Below, piece by piece: positions 1 through 8,233 of a stretch of 64,000 bases of DNA; the stretch's first letter is position 1, and every line of letters starts with the position of its first letter. Origin of the DNA: Coprococcus sp. OM04-5BH (GTDB lineage: Bacteria; Bacillota; Clostridia; Lachnospirales; Lachnospiraceae). Under the pieces are notes generated by a model. That model saw only the letters and a program-made list of their open reading frames with translations, ran no database searches and was not told the origin of the DNA. The stretch covers positions 234,316 to 298,315 of the forward strand of contig NZ_QULM01000002.1 in the NCBI RefSeq assembly GCF_003482105.1, given 5' to 3'. Position numbers and translations under genes: made by a program.

Positions 1-68
1 TTTAGTTCCTCCGACATGGAAAACTCCGGAAAAACCACAAAGAAAGCCTGTTTATTATCCAATATCAT
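1..68 (-). CDS. polC: DNA polymerase III PolC-type, N-terminus only (partial)
   Basis: Reading the minus strand from an ATG at 68 gives an open frame of 22 codons to the window edge, beginning MILDNKQAFFVVFPEF. The AFFxVFP pattern is the usual start of Gram-positive PolC, the replicative DNA polymerase with built-in 3'-5' exonuclease. The ATG overlaps the ispG stop codon (ATGA), which suggests translational coupling. polC commonly follows ispG in Clostridia, which supports the call. Only the extreme N-terminus is present, so no catalytic motif can be checked. The start is inferred; a TTG two codons further in is an alternative. Confidence 0.7.
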   Translation of the reverse strand, partial: MILDNKQAFFVVFPEFSMSEEL

Positions 69-1126
69 TCACCACGCATTTCATCAAGCTCTTCCTTCAA
101 CACCTGAAGGATATCTTTTTCGTCTACTTTCTTAACGATCGCGCCCTTCTTTATAAGAACGGCACAGCCCTTACCTCCGGCAATACCCAGGTCTGCCTCT
201 CTCGCTTCTCCGGGGCCGTTTACTATGCAGCCCATAACCGCAACCTTTATGTCAAGATCGTCATAATCCTGTATAAGCTTCTCGACCTTATCTGCAAGGG
301 TTATAAGGTCTATCTCCGTACGTCCACAGGTAGGACAGGACACCAGCTCAACGCCGCCCTTTTTTAGTCCCAGGGTCTTAAGTATGGTCTTGGCGGTAAA
401 TATTTCATTTACGGGATCTCCTGTGAGGGAAACCCTTATGGTATCTCCTATTCCTTCATTAAGGATTATACCAAGACCTACTGATGACTTGATATTGCCA
501 AGAGTAACTGTTCCCGCCTCTGTAATGCCCACATGAAGAGGGTATACTGTTTTATCTGCTATAAGCTCGTGAGCCTTGACACACATCATTACATCAGATG
601 ACTTTATGCTGATGACGATATTGTCATATCCGCAGTCCTCTATCATATGAACCTTGTCAAGGGCACTTTCAACTATTGCCTCAGCGGTAACACCACCGTA
701 CTTCTCAAGAAGATCCTTCTCAAGGGAACCGGAATTGACCCCTACACGGATAGGCACATTATACTGCTTCGCCACTTCCACCACCTTGGTAAGCTTCTCC
801 CTTCCTCCTATGTTTCCGGGATTTATCCTTATCTTATCTGCACCGTTCATTATAGCCATGATGGCAAGTCTGTAATCAAAATGTATATCTGCCACAAAAG
901 GAATGTGGATCCTTTTCTTTATCTCTGGGATAGCCCTGGCGGCAGCCTCGTCATTTACAGTACATCTGATTATGTCACAGCCTGCCTTCTCAAGCTCAAG
1001 TATCTGAGCCACAGTGGCTTCTACGTCACCGGTCTTTGTATTCGTCATGGACTGGATCAATATGGGATTTCCTCCGCCTATTACCCTGTCACCGATCTTT
1101 ATTACCTTTGTATTATCTCTGTACAT
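65..1126 (-). CDS. ispG: (E)-4-hydroxy-3-methylbut-2-enyl diphosphate synthase
   Basis: IspG (GcpE) converts methylerythritol cyclodiphosphate to HMBPP in the MEP isoprenoid pathway, using a [4Fe-4S] cluster. The 353-residue length fits the short bacterial form. An N-terminal TIM-barrel begins with GGGNPILIQSMTNT, and the C-terminal cluster-binding part shows SCPTCGRTEID (Cys near 263 and 266) and MGCIVNGPGEA (Cys near 298), the three expected ligands. AGAGGAA lies 5-12 bases before the ATG. It is downstream of dxr and rseP in a pyrH-frr-uppS-cdsA-dxr-rseP-ispG-polC order, and dxr supplies the same pathway. Nothing looks damaged. Confidence 0.97.
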   Translation of the reverse strand: MYRDNTKVIKIGDRVIGGGNPILIQSMTNTKTGDVEATVAQILELEKAGCDIIRCTVNDEAAARAIPEIKKRIHIPFVADIHFDYRLAIMAIMNGADKIRINPGNIGGREKLTKVVEVAKQYNVPIRVGVNSGSLEKDLLEKYGGVTAEAIVESALDKVHMIEDCGYDNIVISIKSSDVMMCVKAHELIADKTVYPLHVGITEAGTVTLGNIKSSVGLGIILNEGIGDTIRVSLTGDPVNEIFTAKTILKTLGLKKGGVELVSCPTCGRTEIDLITLADKVEKLIQDYDDLDIKVAVMGCIVNGPGEAREADLGIAGGKGCAVLIKKGAIVKKVDEKDILQVLKEELDEMRGE

Positions 1127-1223
1127 ACTATCTTCCTCTTATATCCATACTGTGATCGATCATAACAACTATGTTTTTCACCGCAAACAAATAAAAAATA
1201 ACAACTATGGTTCATCACTGCGA

Positions 1224-2318
1224 TCAACCGAAAAATACGTTCTTGATATCGTTAAATAATATAACCACCATCAAAAGCATAACAAGCACGAATCCTATCA
1301 TCGTAACAAGGTTTTCCTTGTCCTTAGGGACCTTCTTTCTTGTTACTGCCTCTATGAGCAGAAAGAGGAATCTTCCTCCGTCAAGCCCCGGAATAGGCAG
1401 AAGATTCATGACACCAAGGTTCGCCGAAAGAAGTACTATATAATTCATCCAGTTAAGGATAAGGTCAATGGTACTGCTCTTTGCCGCCTCATTAAAGGTC
1501 TGGTTCATGCTGGAAGCCACGCCTATAGGTCCTGATATCTCATCTGAGCTTACCTGTCTTGTAAATATAAGCTTAAGGCTTAAGAAGGTTGCCTTAACCC
1601 AGTATCTTGTTTCATAAAGGGAATATCTGCAGAGCTCTCCAAAGCTTTCGGGAAGTACTCTGCCGATACTCATTATTCCTATCTTATAGGATCCTCCTAC
1701 CTCTGCCGGGTAAACCGTTGTATCGTAGACTGTTCCGTCTTCCCTTTCAAGGGTAAGCTCTATGGGGTCACTGGAATTATATATCTCAAGATATATCTGA
1801 AGCTCCCTGAAATTCTTTATGGTGCTTCCGTTGATCTTAAGTACTGTATCCCCTGCCTGTATACCTGCGTCTGCCGCCGGATATGTGCCATTAAAGGGAT
1901 CTGTACCATCCTGGGTATATTCCTGTATGTTGCTGCTGTCGTATACTCCACCGATCTCTGCCGGATCGCTTCCGCAGAAATGGATTATCACCATTGAGAA
2001 TAAAAACGCAATGACAAAGTTCATAAAAGGACCTGCCAGTATGGTTGCCATCCTTGCCCATACAGATTTCTTGTCGAAGGAATTCTCATCCCTTTCATTT
2101 TCCTCTTCATCCTCGCTGAGCATCATACAGTATCCGCCTAATGGAATAAGCCTTAAGGTATACTGTGTCTCCTTCTTCTTAAAAGAAAAAAGCTTAGGTC
2201 CGAATCCCATGGAGAACTCTCTTACGGTTATATGATTGAGCTTCGCCACAGCAAAATGTCCCATTTCATGGAAGAATATGATAACGCCGAAGACAAGTAT
2301 TATCAAAATAATATTCAA
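1224..2318 (-). CDS. rseP: RIP metalloprotease RseP (site-2 protease family)
   Basis: A membrane-embedded zinc protease that cleaves transmembrane substrates such as anti-sigma factors and remnant signal peptides. HEMGH is at residues 17-21 in the first membrane segment, a PDZ domain lies at about 135-205, and the second active-site motif NLLPIPGLDGGR is near 310 in the C-terminal membrane region. The 364-residue length is normal for Firmicutes. The start is TTG at 2316-2318, immediately after the dxr stop codon (TAG, 2319-2321) with no gap, so translation is probably coupled to dxr; GCAGGTAG just upstream is a modest ribosome site. Its substrate is not visible here. Confidence 0.95.
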   Translation of the reverse strand: MNIILIILVFGVIIFFHEMGHFAVAKLNHITVREFSMGFGPKLFSFKKKETQYTLRLIPLGGYCMMLSEDEEENERDENSFDKKSVWARMATILAGPFMNFVIAFLFSMVIIHFCGSDPAEIGGVYDSSNIQEYTQDGTDPFNGTYPAADAGIQAGDTVLKINGSTIKNFRELQIYLEIYNSSDPIELTLEREDGTVYDTTVYPAEVGGSYKIGIMSIGRVLPESFGELCRYSLYETRYWVKATFLSLKLIFTRQVSSDEISGPIGVASSMNQTFNEAAKSSTIDLILNWMNYIVLLSANLGVMNLLPIPGLDGGRFLFLLIEAVTRKKVPKDKENLVTMIGFVLVMLLMVVILFNDIKNVFFG

Positions 2319-3464
2319 CTACCTGCACCTGCTTTCTATAAAATTATAAACCCACTGTTCCATATCAAATATATCACCTAATTGTGGATTTTCCATGTTC
2401 ACACAGTTATCCATGGATTCTCTTATAAGTGTATATATATCAAGAAACTGTATCTTCTCCTGTAAGAACAGGGCTACTGCTTTTTCATTTGCAGCGTTTA
2501 ATACTGTAGGCATAAGTCCTCCGGTCTTTATGGCCTCGTAAGCATATTTCAGTCCAAGAAATGTATCCATGTCCGGCTTCTCAAGCTTTATCTCTGACAG
2601 TTTACTAAAGTCCAACCTGTCTCCCCTAAGATATCTTCTCTCAGGATAAAACAGCGCATACTGTATAGGAAGACGCATATCCGCAGTTCCAAGCTGTGCT
2701 ATAACTGCTCCGTCCCTGTACTCCACCATTGAGTGTATTATGCTCTGGGGCTGCACTACCACATTGATATCATCAGGGTTCACGTCAAACAGCCATCTTG
2801 CTTCTATAACCTCAAGGCCTTTGTTCACCATGGAAGCAGAGTCAATGGTTATCTTCTTTCCCATGGACCAGTTCGGGTGCTTTAATGCATCGCCAACTGT
2901 AACATGCTTAAGCTCCTCTCTGGTTCTTCCTCTGAAGGGACCTCCCGATGCTGTAAGATGTATCTTTGCAATATCTCCGTGGGTATTTCCCTGAAGAGCC
3001 TGGAATATGGCTGAGTGTTCACTGTCAACGGGAAGTATGGACACATGCTTCTCCTTTGCCAGGGACATGATGATATGTCCCGCCGTAACCAATGTCTCCT
3101 TATTTGCCAGGGCTATATCCTTACCTGCGTTTATGGCGGCAACAGTAGGCTTTATACCTATCATTCCGACTATTGCAGTAACCAGTATGTCTGAGCTTTC
3201 TATACATGCCACCTCTATCAGTCCGTCCATTCCATAGGTTATCCTGACGTCAACGTCCTTGAGTCTTAGCTTAAGCTCCTCTGCCAGCTCATATGTACCT
3301 ATGCATATAAGCTCCGGCTTGAATTCTCTTGTCTGCTTCTCTAATAAATCTATGTTACTTCCTGCTGATAAAGCACAAATATTTATATCTCTGTTATCTC
3401 TTGCTATCTCAAGAGTCTGGGTTCCTATGGAACCTGTGGATCCGATTATTGCTACATTCCTCAT
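2319..3464 (-). CDS. dxr: 1-deoxy-D-xylulose 5-phosphate reductoisomerase
   Basis: Dxr makes methylerythritol phosphate from DXP with NADPH, the committed step of the MEP pathway. The N-terminal Rossmann motif NVAIIGSTGSIGTQT, the metal-binding PVDSEHSAIFQ, and TASGGPFRGR are all present; 381 residues is the usual length. AAAGGATAGAG precedes the ATG. It lies between cdsA and rseP, with rseP starting on the next base after its stop. A 94-base gap to cdsA carries an 11-bp inverted repeat (3497-3524), so separate regulation from cdsA is possible but unproven. Confidence 0.97.
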   Translation of the reverse strand: MRNVAIIGSTGSIGTQTLEIARDNRDINICALSAGSNIDLLEKQTREFKPELICIGTYELAEELKLRLKDVDVRITYGMDGLIEVACIESSDILVTAIVGMIGIKPTVAAINAGKDIALANKETLVTAGHIIMSLAKEKHVSILPVDSEHSAIFQALQGNTHGDIAKIHLTASGGPFRGRTREELKHVTVGDALKHPNWSMGKKITIDSASMVNKGLEVIEARWLFDVNPDDINVVVQPQSIIHSMVEYRDGAVIAQLGTADMRLPIQYALFYPERRYLRGDRLDFSKLSEIKLEKPDMDTFLGLKYAYEAIKTGGLMPTVLNAANEKAVALFLQEKIQFLDIYTLIRESMDNCVNMENPQLGDIFDMEQWVYNFIESRCR

Positions 3465-3496
3465 AACTCTATCCTTTCATTGAACACCTACTAAAG

Positions 3497-3524
3497 AAAG
3501 CAGTGTTGTGACAAACACTGCTTT
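3497..3524. repeat. 11-bp inverted repeat between cdsA and dxr
   Basis: AAAGCAGTGTT (3497-3507) and AACACTGCTTT (3514-3524) pair perfectly around a 6-base loop. On the minus strand it lies between the cdsA stop and the dxr start. No T-run follows it in either direction, so it does not look like a standard intrinsic terminator. It could be an mRNA-processing or stabilising hairpin, or a binding site. Confidence 0.6.
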
Positions 3525-3558
3525 ACATTGGAGCCCGGTTTCACCATACTCATGATAT

Positions 3559-4365
3559 TTATTTTACGAACATAAATATAAGCAGGTAATAGACGATAGG
3601 TGCAGTAAATATTATACTGTCAAACCTGTCCATCACACCACCATGTCCCGGTATAAGCTTTCCGTAATCCTTAATATCGTTATTTCTCTTGATAGCTGAC
3701 GCTGCCAGATCACCTACAACAGCAGGCAATGCACCGATACCACCTATAACAGCGAATATCACAGGTGCCATGGCAAGAGTATCAACATATCTGTTAAATA
3801 AAAATCCGAATAATGCACCAAGAAGCGCAGCTCCCACTATACCGCCTATAAGCCCCTCAACGCTCTTCTTAGGACTGAGCTTAGGGGACATCTTATGCTT
3901 TCCTATGGCTCTTCCCACCAGATATGCACAGGTGTCATTGCCCCAAGAGCTTACAAATATAAGTATGACAAGTATTCCCCCATGTTCAAGTCCTCTTATC
4001 CTGTATACAAACGAAAGCATCATGGCAACATAGAAGAAAGGAAGGAAGCCCTCCAGTATCTCCTTGTCTGTATACTTTGGATATGTGAGAACAAACAGCG
4101 CCATGATGATAAGTACATAAAGCACTATCAAAGGCAATGTGAACCTGTCATCCATAAAGTACAATAAAGCATAATATCCGATAGTAAATATATAATTTAT
4201 CCATCCTATAACTCTCTTATTCAGCTTATATACACGTAGCAGCTCCATGACACCCACCAGTGACACAAAGCACATAAGTATATTGGTTGCCAACGGTCCC
4301 AGATAAAATGCAAGGGCTACTATGACCACCAAAATAAATCCGCTGATAGTTCTTGTTATAAACAT
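3559..4365 (-). CDS. cdsA: Phosphatidate cytidylyltransferase
   Basis: CdsA makes CDP-diacylglycerol from CTP and phosphatidic acid, the precursor of all phospholipids, in the cytoplasmic membrane. The protein is highly hydrophobic with about seven or eight membrane segments. It carries the family signature SPKKSVEGLIGG followed by VGDLAASAIKRNNDIKDYG and the C-terminal PGHGGVMDRFDS; 268 residues is typical. AAAGAGG lies a few bases before the ATG. It is 26 bases downstream of uppS, in the usual pair of lipid-carrier and phospholipid genes. Confidence 0.96.
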   Translation of the reverse strand: MFITRTISGFILVVIVALAFYLGPLATNILMCFVSLVGVMELLRVYKLNKRVIGWINYIFTIGYYALLYFMDDRFTLPLIVLYVLIIMALFVLTYPKYTDKEILEGFLPFFYVAMMLSFVYRIRGLEHGGILVILIFVSSWGNDTCAYLVGRAIGKHKMSPKLSPKKSVEGLIGGIVGAALLGALFGFLFNRYVDTLAMAPVIFAVIGGIGALPAVVGDLAASAIKRNNDIKDYGKLIPGHGGVMDRFDSIIFTAPIVYYLLIFMFVK

Positions 4366-4391
4366 ATTAGAAACCTCTTTTTCTTCATCTC

Positions 4392-5120
4392 TTACTTGAC
4401 GCCACCATATCTCCTGTCACGTCCTGTGTAATATCTGACCGCCTTAACCAGCTCATTCATATCAAAGTCCGGCCACATACAGTCAGTAAAATAAAATTCG
4501 GAATATGCAATCTGCCATGGAAGAAAATTCGAGGTTCTGAGCTCTCCGCTGGTTCTGATAAGCAGATCGGGATCTGTTATCTCCCTGGTGTCGAGATACC
4601 GTGACATAAGGTCTTCGGTTATATCAGCCTCTGTGATGATACCATCCTTGTAATCCTTTGCAATATTCTTTGCCGCTCTTACCAGTTCATCCCTGCCGCC
4701 GTAATTGATAGCCACCGTAAACTGTAATCCGGTGTTGCCTGCCGTTGCTTTCTCCAGATCTTCTATCTTCTTTACTATATCCTCAGGAAGCCCTTCTCTC
4801 TTTCCTATGATTCTGACGCGCATGTTGTTCCTGTTGGAACGCTCTATACTGTCCACCAGGTACTTTCTGAAGATATTCATTATGGTAGAAACCTCTTCCA
4901 CGGAGCGCTTCCAGTTTTCTGTGGAAAAAGCATACACTGTAAGATACTTTATGCCTATCTCATCACAGTTCTCACAGGCTGCCTCAATAGCCTTTGCTCC
5001 GACTGAGTGTCCATATGTCCTTGGCATAAGACGTTTCTTCGCCCATCTGCCGTTTCCATCCATTATTACCGCTACATGCTCAGGTATATTGAGCACTTCA
5101 CCATTTATAGTTTTTTCCAT
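4392..5120 (-). CDS. uppS: Isoprenyl transferase (undecaprenyl diphosphate synthase)
   Basis: A cis-prenyltransferase that extends farnesyl diphosphate with isopentenyl diphosphate to the C55 carrier used for peptidoglycan and wall polymers. HVAVIMDGNGRWAKKR carries the catalytic Asp at residue 21. FSTENWKRS and the C-terminal DLLIRTSGELRTSNFLPWQ are also diagnostic. At 242 residues it is full length. It draws on the MEP products of dxr and ispG, encoded further down the same gene string, and lies between frr and cdsA. Confidence 0.97.
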   Translation of the reverse strand: MEKTINGEVLNIPEHVAVIMDGNGRWAKKRLMPRTYGHSVGAKAIEAACENCDEIGIKYLTVYAFSTENWKRSVEEVSTIMNIFRKYLVDSIERSNRNNMRVRIIGKREGLPEDIVKKIEDLEKATAGNTGLQFTVAINYGGRDELVRAAKNIAKDYKDGIITEADITEDLMSRYLDTREITDPDLLIRTSGELRTSNFLPWQIAYSEFYFTDCMWPDFDMNELVKAVRYYTGRDRRYGGVK

Positions 5121-5131
5121 AATTCCCTTTA

Positions 5132-5677
5132 CTATACAGTCATGATTTCATTTGACTTTGCTTCCACTGCCTTGTCAATAAGACCTACATACTTGTCTGT
5201 AAGCTTCTGGATCTTATCTTCATTATCCTTCTGCTCATCCTCTGAGATCTCATTTGCCTTAAGCTGTTTCTTGAATCCGTCATTTGCGTCACGTCTGATA
5301 TTTCTGATGGCGACCTTAGCCTGCTCACCCTTCTTCTTGATGTCCTTAACAAGTTCCTTTCTTCTGTCCTCTGTAAGCTCAGGGAAGTTAAGAATAATAT
5401 TCTTACCATCGTTGTTTGGAGTGATTCCAAGATCAGAATTAAGTATGGCTTTCTCGATAGCCTTAACAAGTGATGGCTCCCATGGTGCGATCATAAGTGT
5501 TCTTGCCTCAGGAACTGTTATATTCGCAAGCTGCTGCATAGGTGTAGGCACACCGTAATACTCAACCTTGATCTTATTAAGAATGTTAGGATTGGCACGT
5601 CCTGCTCTTATTGATGTGTATTCACTCTCAAGATTCTCCAGGGTCTTTGTCATTTTGTCTTCAAACTGTGTAAGCAT
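5132..5677 (-). CDS. frr: Ribosome recycling factor
   Basis: Frr splits post-termination 70S ribosomes together with EF-G. The two-domain signature is intact: a helical N-terminus, SIRAGRANPNILNKIKVEYYG, PTPMQQLANI and the C-terminal VRNIRRDAND-like helix (here IRNIRRDANDGFKKQ). At 181 residues it is close to the standard 185. GGAGGAAGAATAA precedes the ATG. It follows pyrH by 33 bases and precedes uppS, the standard bacterial order. Confidence 0.97.
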   Translation of the reverse strand: MLTQFEDKMTKTLENLESEYTSIRAGRANPNILNKIKVEYYGVPTPMQQLANITVPEARTLMIAPWEPSLVKAIEKAILNSDLGITPNNDGKNIILNFPELTEDRRKELVKDIKKKGEQAKVAIRNIRRDANDGFKKQLKANEISEDEQKDNEDKIQKLTDKYVGLIDKAVEAKSNEIMTV

Positions 5678-5710
5678 TTATTCTTCCTCCAAATATATTT
5701 ATTATTGATA

Positions 5711-6412
5711 TTATACGTTCACATAGGTTCCTGTAAATCCGCCGGTTACAGCCTTTACGATACTGTCCTCCCCATTCAGTCCGAAGAGCATCATAGGCAT
5801 TTTGTTCTCCATGGCAAGTACCGCAGACGCCAGATCAACAACTCCAAGCTTCTTGTCTACGATATCGCTCATCTGCATTGAGTCATACTTTATGGCATTA
5901 GGATTAACCTTAGGATCACTGTCATATACACCGTCTATAGCCTTGGCTGACAGGATAACATCCACGCCTACCTCAACAGCCATGAGGACAGTAGCCATAT
6001 CTGTTGAGAAGTAAGGATGTCCGATACCTCCTGCGAAGAATACAACTTCTCCGGCGTCCATATACTCTATAGCCTTATCCTTGTTAAACAACTCTGTCAT
6101 GTTGCCGCATATAAACGGTGTCATTATGTGAGTCTTTATTCCCTGGTTCCTAAAGCTGTCTGCTGCATATATACAGTTCATGACTGTTGCTAACATTCCT
6201 ATAGAATCAGCCTTTACTCTGTCCATATTCTCTGAGGTCCTTCCTCTCCAGAAGTTACCCCCACCGATAACTACACACACCTTTATACCCTTGTCCAATA
6301 CCTGCTTAACCTGTCTGGACACATCGGCAACGGTCTTCTCATCAAAGCCATGCTTCTTGTCGCCGGCAAGGGCCTCTCCACTGAGCTTTAATAAAACCTT
6401 ATCCATCTTCAT
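5711..6412 (-). CDS. pyrH: UMP kinase
   Basis: PyrH phosphorylates UMP to UDP with ATP in pyrimidine nucleotide synthesis and belongs to the amino-acid kinase fold. LLKLSGEALAG at the N-terminus, VIGGGNFWRGR, and the nucleotide-binding AKAIDGVYDSDPK support the call; 233 residues is normal. GAGG lies 8 bases before the ATG at 6412. rpsB and tsf, often just upstream in other bacteria, are absent here; pyrH is preceded by its own promoter and the terminator of the LCP gene, so it probably heads this operon. Confidence 0.97.
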   Translation of the reverse strand: MKMDKVLLKLSGEALAGDKKHGFDEKTVADVSRQVKQVLDKGIKVCVVIGGGNFWRGRTSENMDRVKADSIGMLATVMNCIYAADSFRNQGIKTHIMTPFICGNMTELFNKDKAIEYMDAGEVVFFAGGIGHPYFSTDMATVLMAVEVGVDVILSAKAIDGVYDSDPKVNPNAIKYDSMQMSDIVDKKLGVVDLASAVLAMENKMPMMLFGLNGEDSIVKAVTGGFTGTYVNV

Positions 6413-6496
6413 TACTTCATCCTCTTTCTTCCTGGGGACACATCCCTTCGGATTTATCTTACATATTTTTTATTTCTTATAACCATATTCTGACTC

Positions 6497-6525
6497 ATTA
6501 TAGCATAATTGTATACTGTTGAAAA
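6497..6525 (-). promoter_or_regulatory. Probable sigma-A promoter of pyrH
   Basis: On the minus strand TTTTCA (6520-6525) is followed after 17 bases by a perfect TATAAT (6497-6502), about 85 bases before the pyrH start and after the LCP terminator. The -35 box is weak (4 of 6). Confidence 0.5.
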
Positions 6526-6529
6526 TAAG

Positions 6530-6585
6530 TAAATAAATAAAAATACCGCACTGACGGAACAATTCCTGCTTCTGTCAGTGCGGTT
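6530..6585 (-). terminator. Intrinsic terminator of the LCP gene
   Basis: ACCGCACTGAC (6546-6556) pairs with GTCAGTGCGGT (6575-6585), extendable to 15 pairs with wobble; on the minus strand the hairpin is followed by a T-rich tract (ATTTTTATTTATTTA). It lies 90 bases after the LCP stop codon. Confidence 0.75.
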
Positions 6586-6674
6586 TATATTCATCGTGAT
6601 ATCTATGCCATGGTACATATCTGCCAATAGAACCTATTCCATAATATCTGTCGGCTGATATGTTTTGTGCCGTG

Positions 6675-8129
6675 CTATTTATTGGCAATGGAATCCGGGT
6701 CATCCTCGATACGGAAGGTATCAATATCCAGAGTATTGGTGAAACCTGTCATATTGACAATTTCCTGACTTGTGTTCTTAACTGTGTCAGACGCCTCATA
6801 GGTATCATTTCCATACAGGAACTTGTGAAGCATTTTAACATTCGTCTCAAGGTCACACGGAATAAGTATGCTTCCGAGAGTGTCATGATTCATGGTGTTC
6901 CATGTGAATGGGAAACCTGTCGTAACATCAAGCTCATAGCCCTCTGTTATAAAGTTCTTGGCAAGACTCATTATCTCATCCTTTGAAAGGCTTGTGCTGA
7001 CATAATCAACAACTGAATCTATGGTGGCAAGGAGTGTGTCAAGATCTGACTGCTTTGCCTTTTCGATCATCTTCGAGATAACGGTTCTCTGTCTCCAGGT
7101 TCTTGTGATATCACCCTGGTCTGTGGCTCTTACTCTTGCCCAGGCAGTAGCCTGTACACCATCCATATGAATGAGACCTGTCTGGTCTATAAGAGAAGAG
7201 TTCATGGATGGATCATAGTACATCTGCTCTCTTATACTGTCATTGAGCTTCTTAAGCTCACTTTCCTTAACCTCTATATCAAGTCCGCCCATGGCGTCTA
7301 TTGCCTTCTCAAGGGCTGTGAAATTGACTGTTACAAAATCCTGAATGTTCAGATCCAGGTTCGTATTAAGCATATTTATGGACTGCTGCACACCACCATA
7401 GGCATATGCATGGGCTGCCTTCTGGAAGCCGTGGGTATCATCTCCCATATCAAGGATTGTGTCTCTGTATACTGACACAAGCTTAACCTTCTTGGTATCA
7501 TTGTTTATAACACAGATTATCATGCAGTCTGATCTTGACGAGCTCTTGTCAAGATCAAGGTCTCTGGTATCCAGTCCGTACAGCACAAAGGTCTGGGTTC
7601 CCGTCATCTTCTGTACTGTCTCTTCCTTCATATCCTCATTAGTCTTTGTCTCGTTAAGATCCACCTTCTTAATTCTGTCCAGCCTTGAATCAGCCCACTC
7701 ATACGCAAATGCTCCCACAAGTACAAGCACAAGTACCAACTCAAGCACAAGAGCAATGACCCACGGAAGGTTTTTGTGCTTCTTCTGCTTCGGTTCTTCC
7801 ACGACTATACCTGTCTTTCCTGAGTAATCCTCATTATATGAACGTCTGCTTCTTGCGTCCATATTCTGCTTAGGCTTTCCTGATGGGGCAGTGCGTCTTG
7901 CCGGCTGACTGCCGCTTCTTGAAGCTCCCTGTTTTCCTGAACCGCCATTACTTCTGTTCCGGCTGTTTCTGTTCTGCGGACTGCCGTTTCTACTCTGGCT
8001 GTTTCTATTCTGAGAACCGCCGTTCTTACTCTGTCCACCAGTCCTGCCGGAAGAATTTCTGTTTCTGTCTCTATTGGAAGCGGAGCCTGTGCTCCCCTGT
8101 CTTCTTTCTCTATTGTTGTCGCTTGCCAT
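6675..8129 (-). CDS. LytR-CpsA-Psr (LCP) family protein with long basic cytoplasmic tail
   Basis: LCP proteins are membrane-anchored phosphotransferases that attach anionic polymers from undecaprenyl carriers to peptidoglycan. Residues 1-118 are a disordered Arg/Asn/Ser/Gly-rich cytoplasmic region (runs such as NRNSQSRNGS). A single membrane helix follows at about 121-143, then the extracellular LCP domain from about 175, with VSVYRDT containing the conserved pyrophosphate-binding Arg and a second Arg cluster in ARVRATDQGDITRTWRQR. At 484 residues it is longer than a minimal LCP because of the tail. It is monocistronic, with its own promoter and terminator. Which polymer it attaches cannot be told from sequence. 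Confidence 0.9.
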   Translation of the reverse strand: MASDNNRERRQGSTGSASNRDRNRNSSGRTGGQSKNGGSQNRNSQSRNGSPQNRNSRNRSNGGSGKQGASRSGSQPARRTAPSGKPKQNMDARSRRSYNEDYSGKTGIVVEEPKQKKHKNLPWVIALVLELVLVLVLVGAFAYEWADSRLDRIKKVDLNETKTNEDMKEETVQKMTGTQTFVLYGLDTRDLDLDKSSSRSDCMIICVINNDTKKVKLVSVYRDTILDMGDDTHGFQKAAHAYAYGGVQQSINMLNTNLDLNIQDFVTVNFTALEKAIDAMGGLDIEVKESELKKLNDSIREQMYYDPSMNSSLIDQTGLIHMDGVQATAWARVRATDQGDITRTWRQRTVISKMIEKAKQSDLDTLLATIDSVVDYVSTSLSKDEIMSLAKNFITEGYELDVTTGFPFTWNTMNHDTLGSILIPCDLETNVKMLHKFLYGNDTYEASDTVKNTSQEIVNMTGFTNTLDIDTFRIEDDPDSIANK

Positions 8130-8171
8130 ATTTTTTCTCCTAAAAGTATATGTCTGTGATTAACAAACTGT

Positions 8172-8200
8172 ATTCTACATCATAAGAATTGTAAATTCAA
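8172..8200 (-). promoter_or_regulatory. Probable sigma-A promoter of the LCP gene
   Basis: TTGAAT (8195-8200), 17 bases, TAGAAT (8172-8177) on the minus strand, 42 bases before the LCP ATG, which is preceded by AGGAG. Confidence 0.6.
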
Positions 8201-8233
8201 TTAAATTATTAGTTTTTTTCATAAAACCAGATG

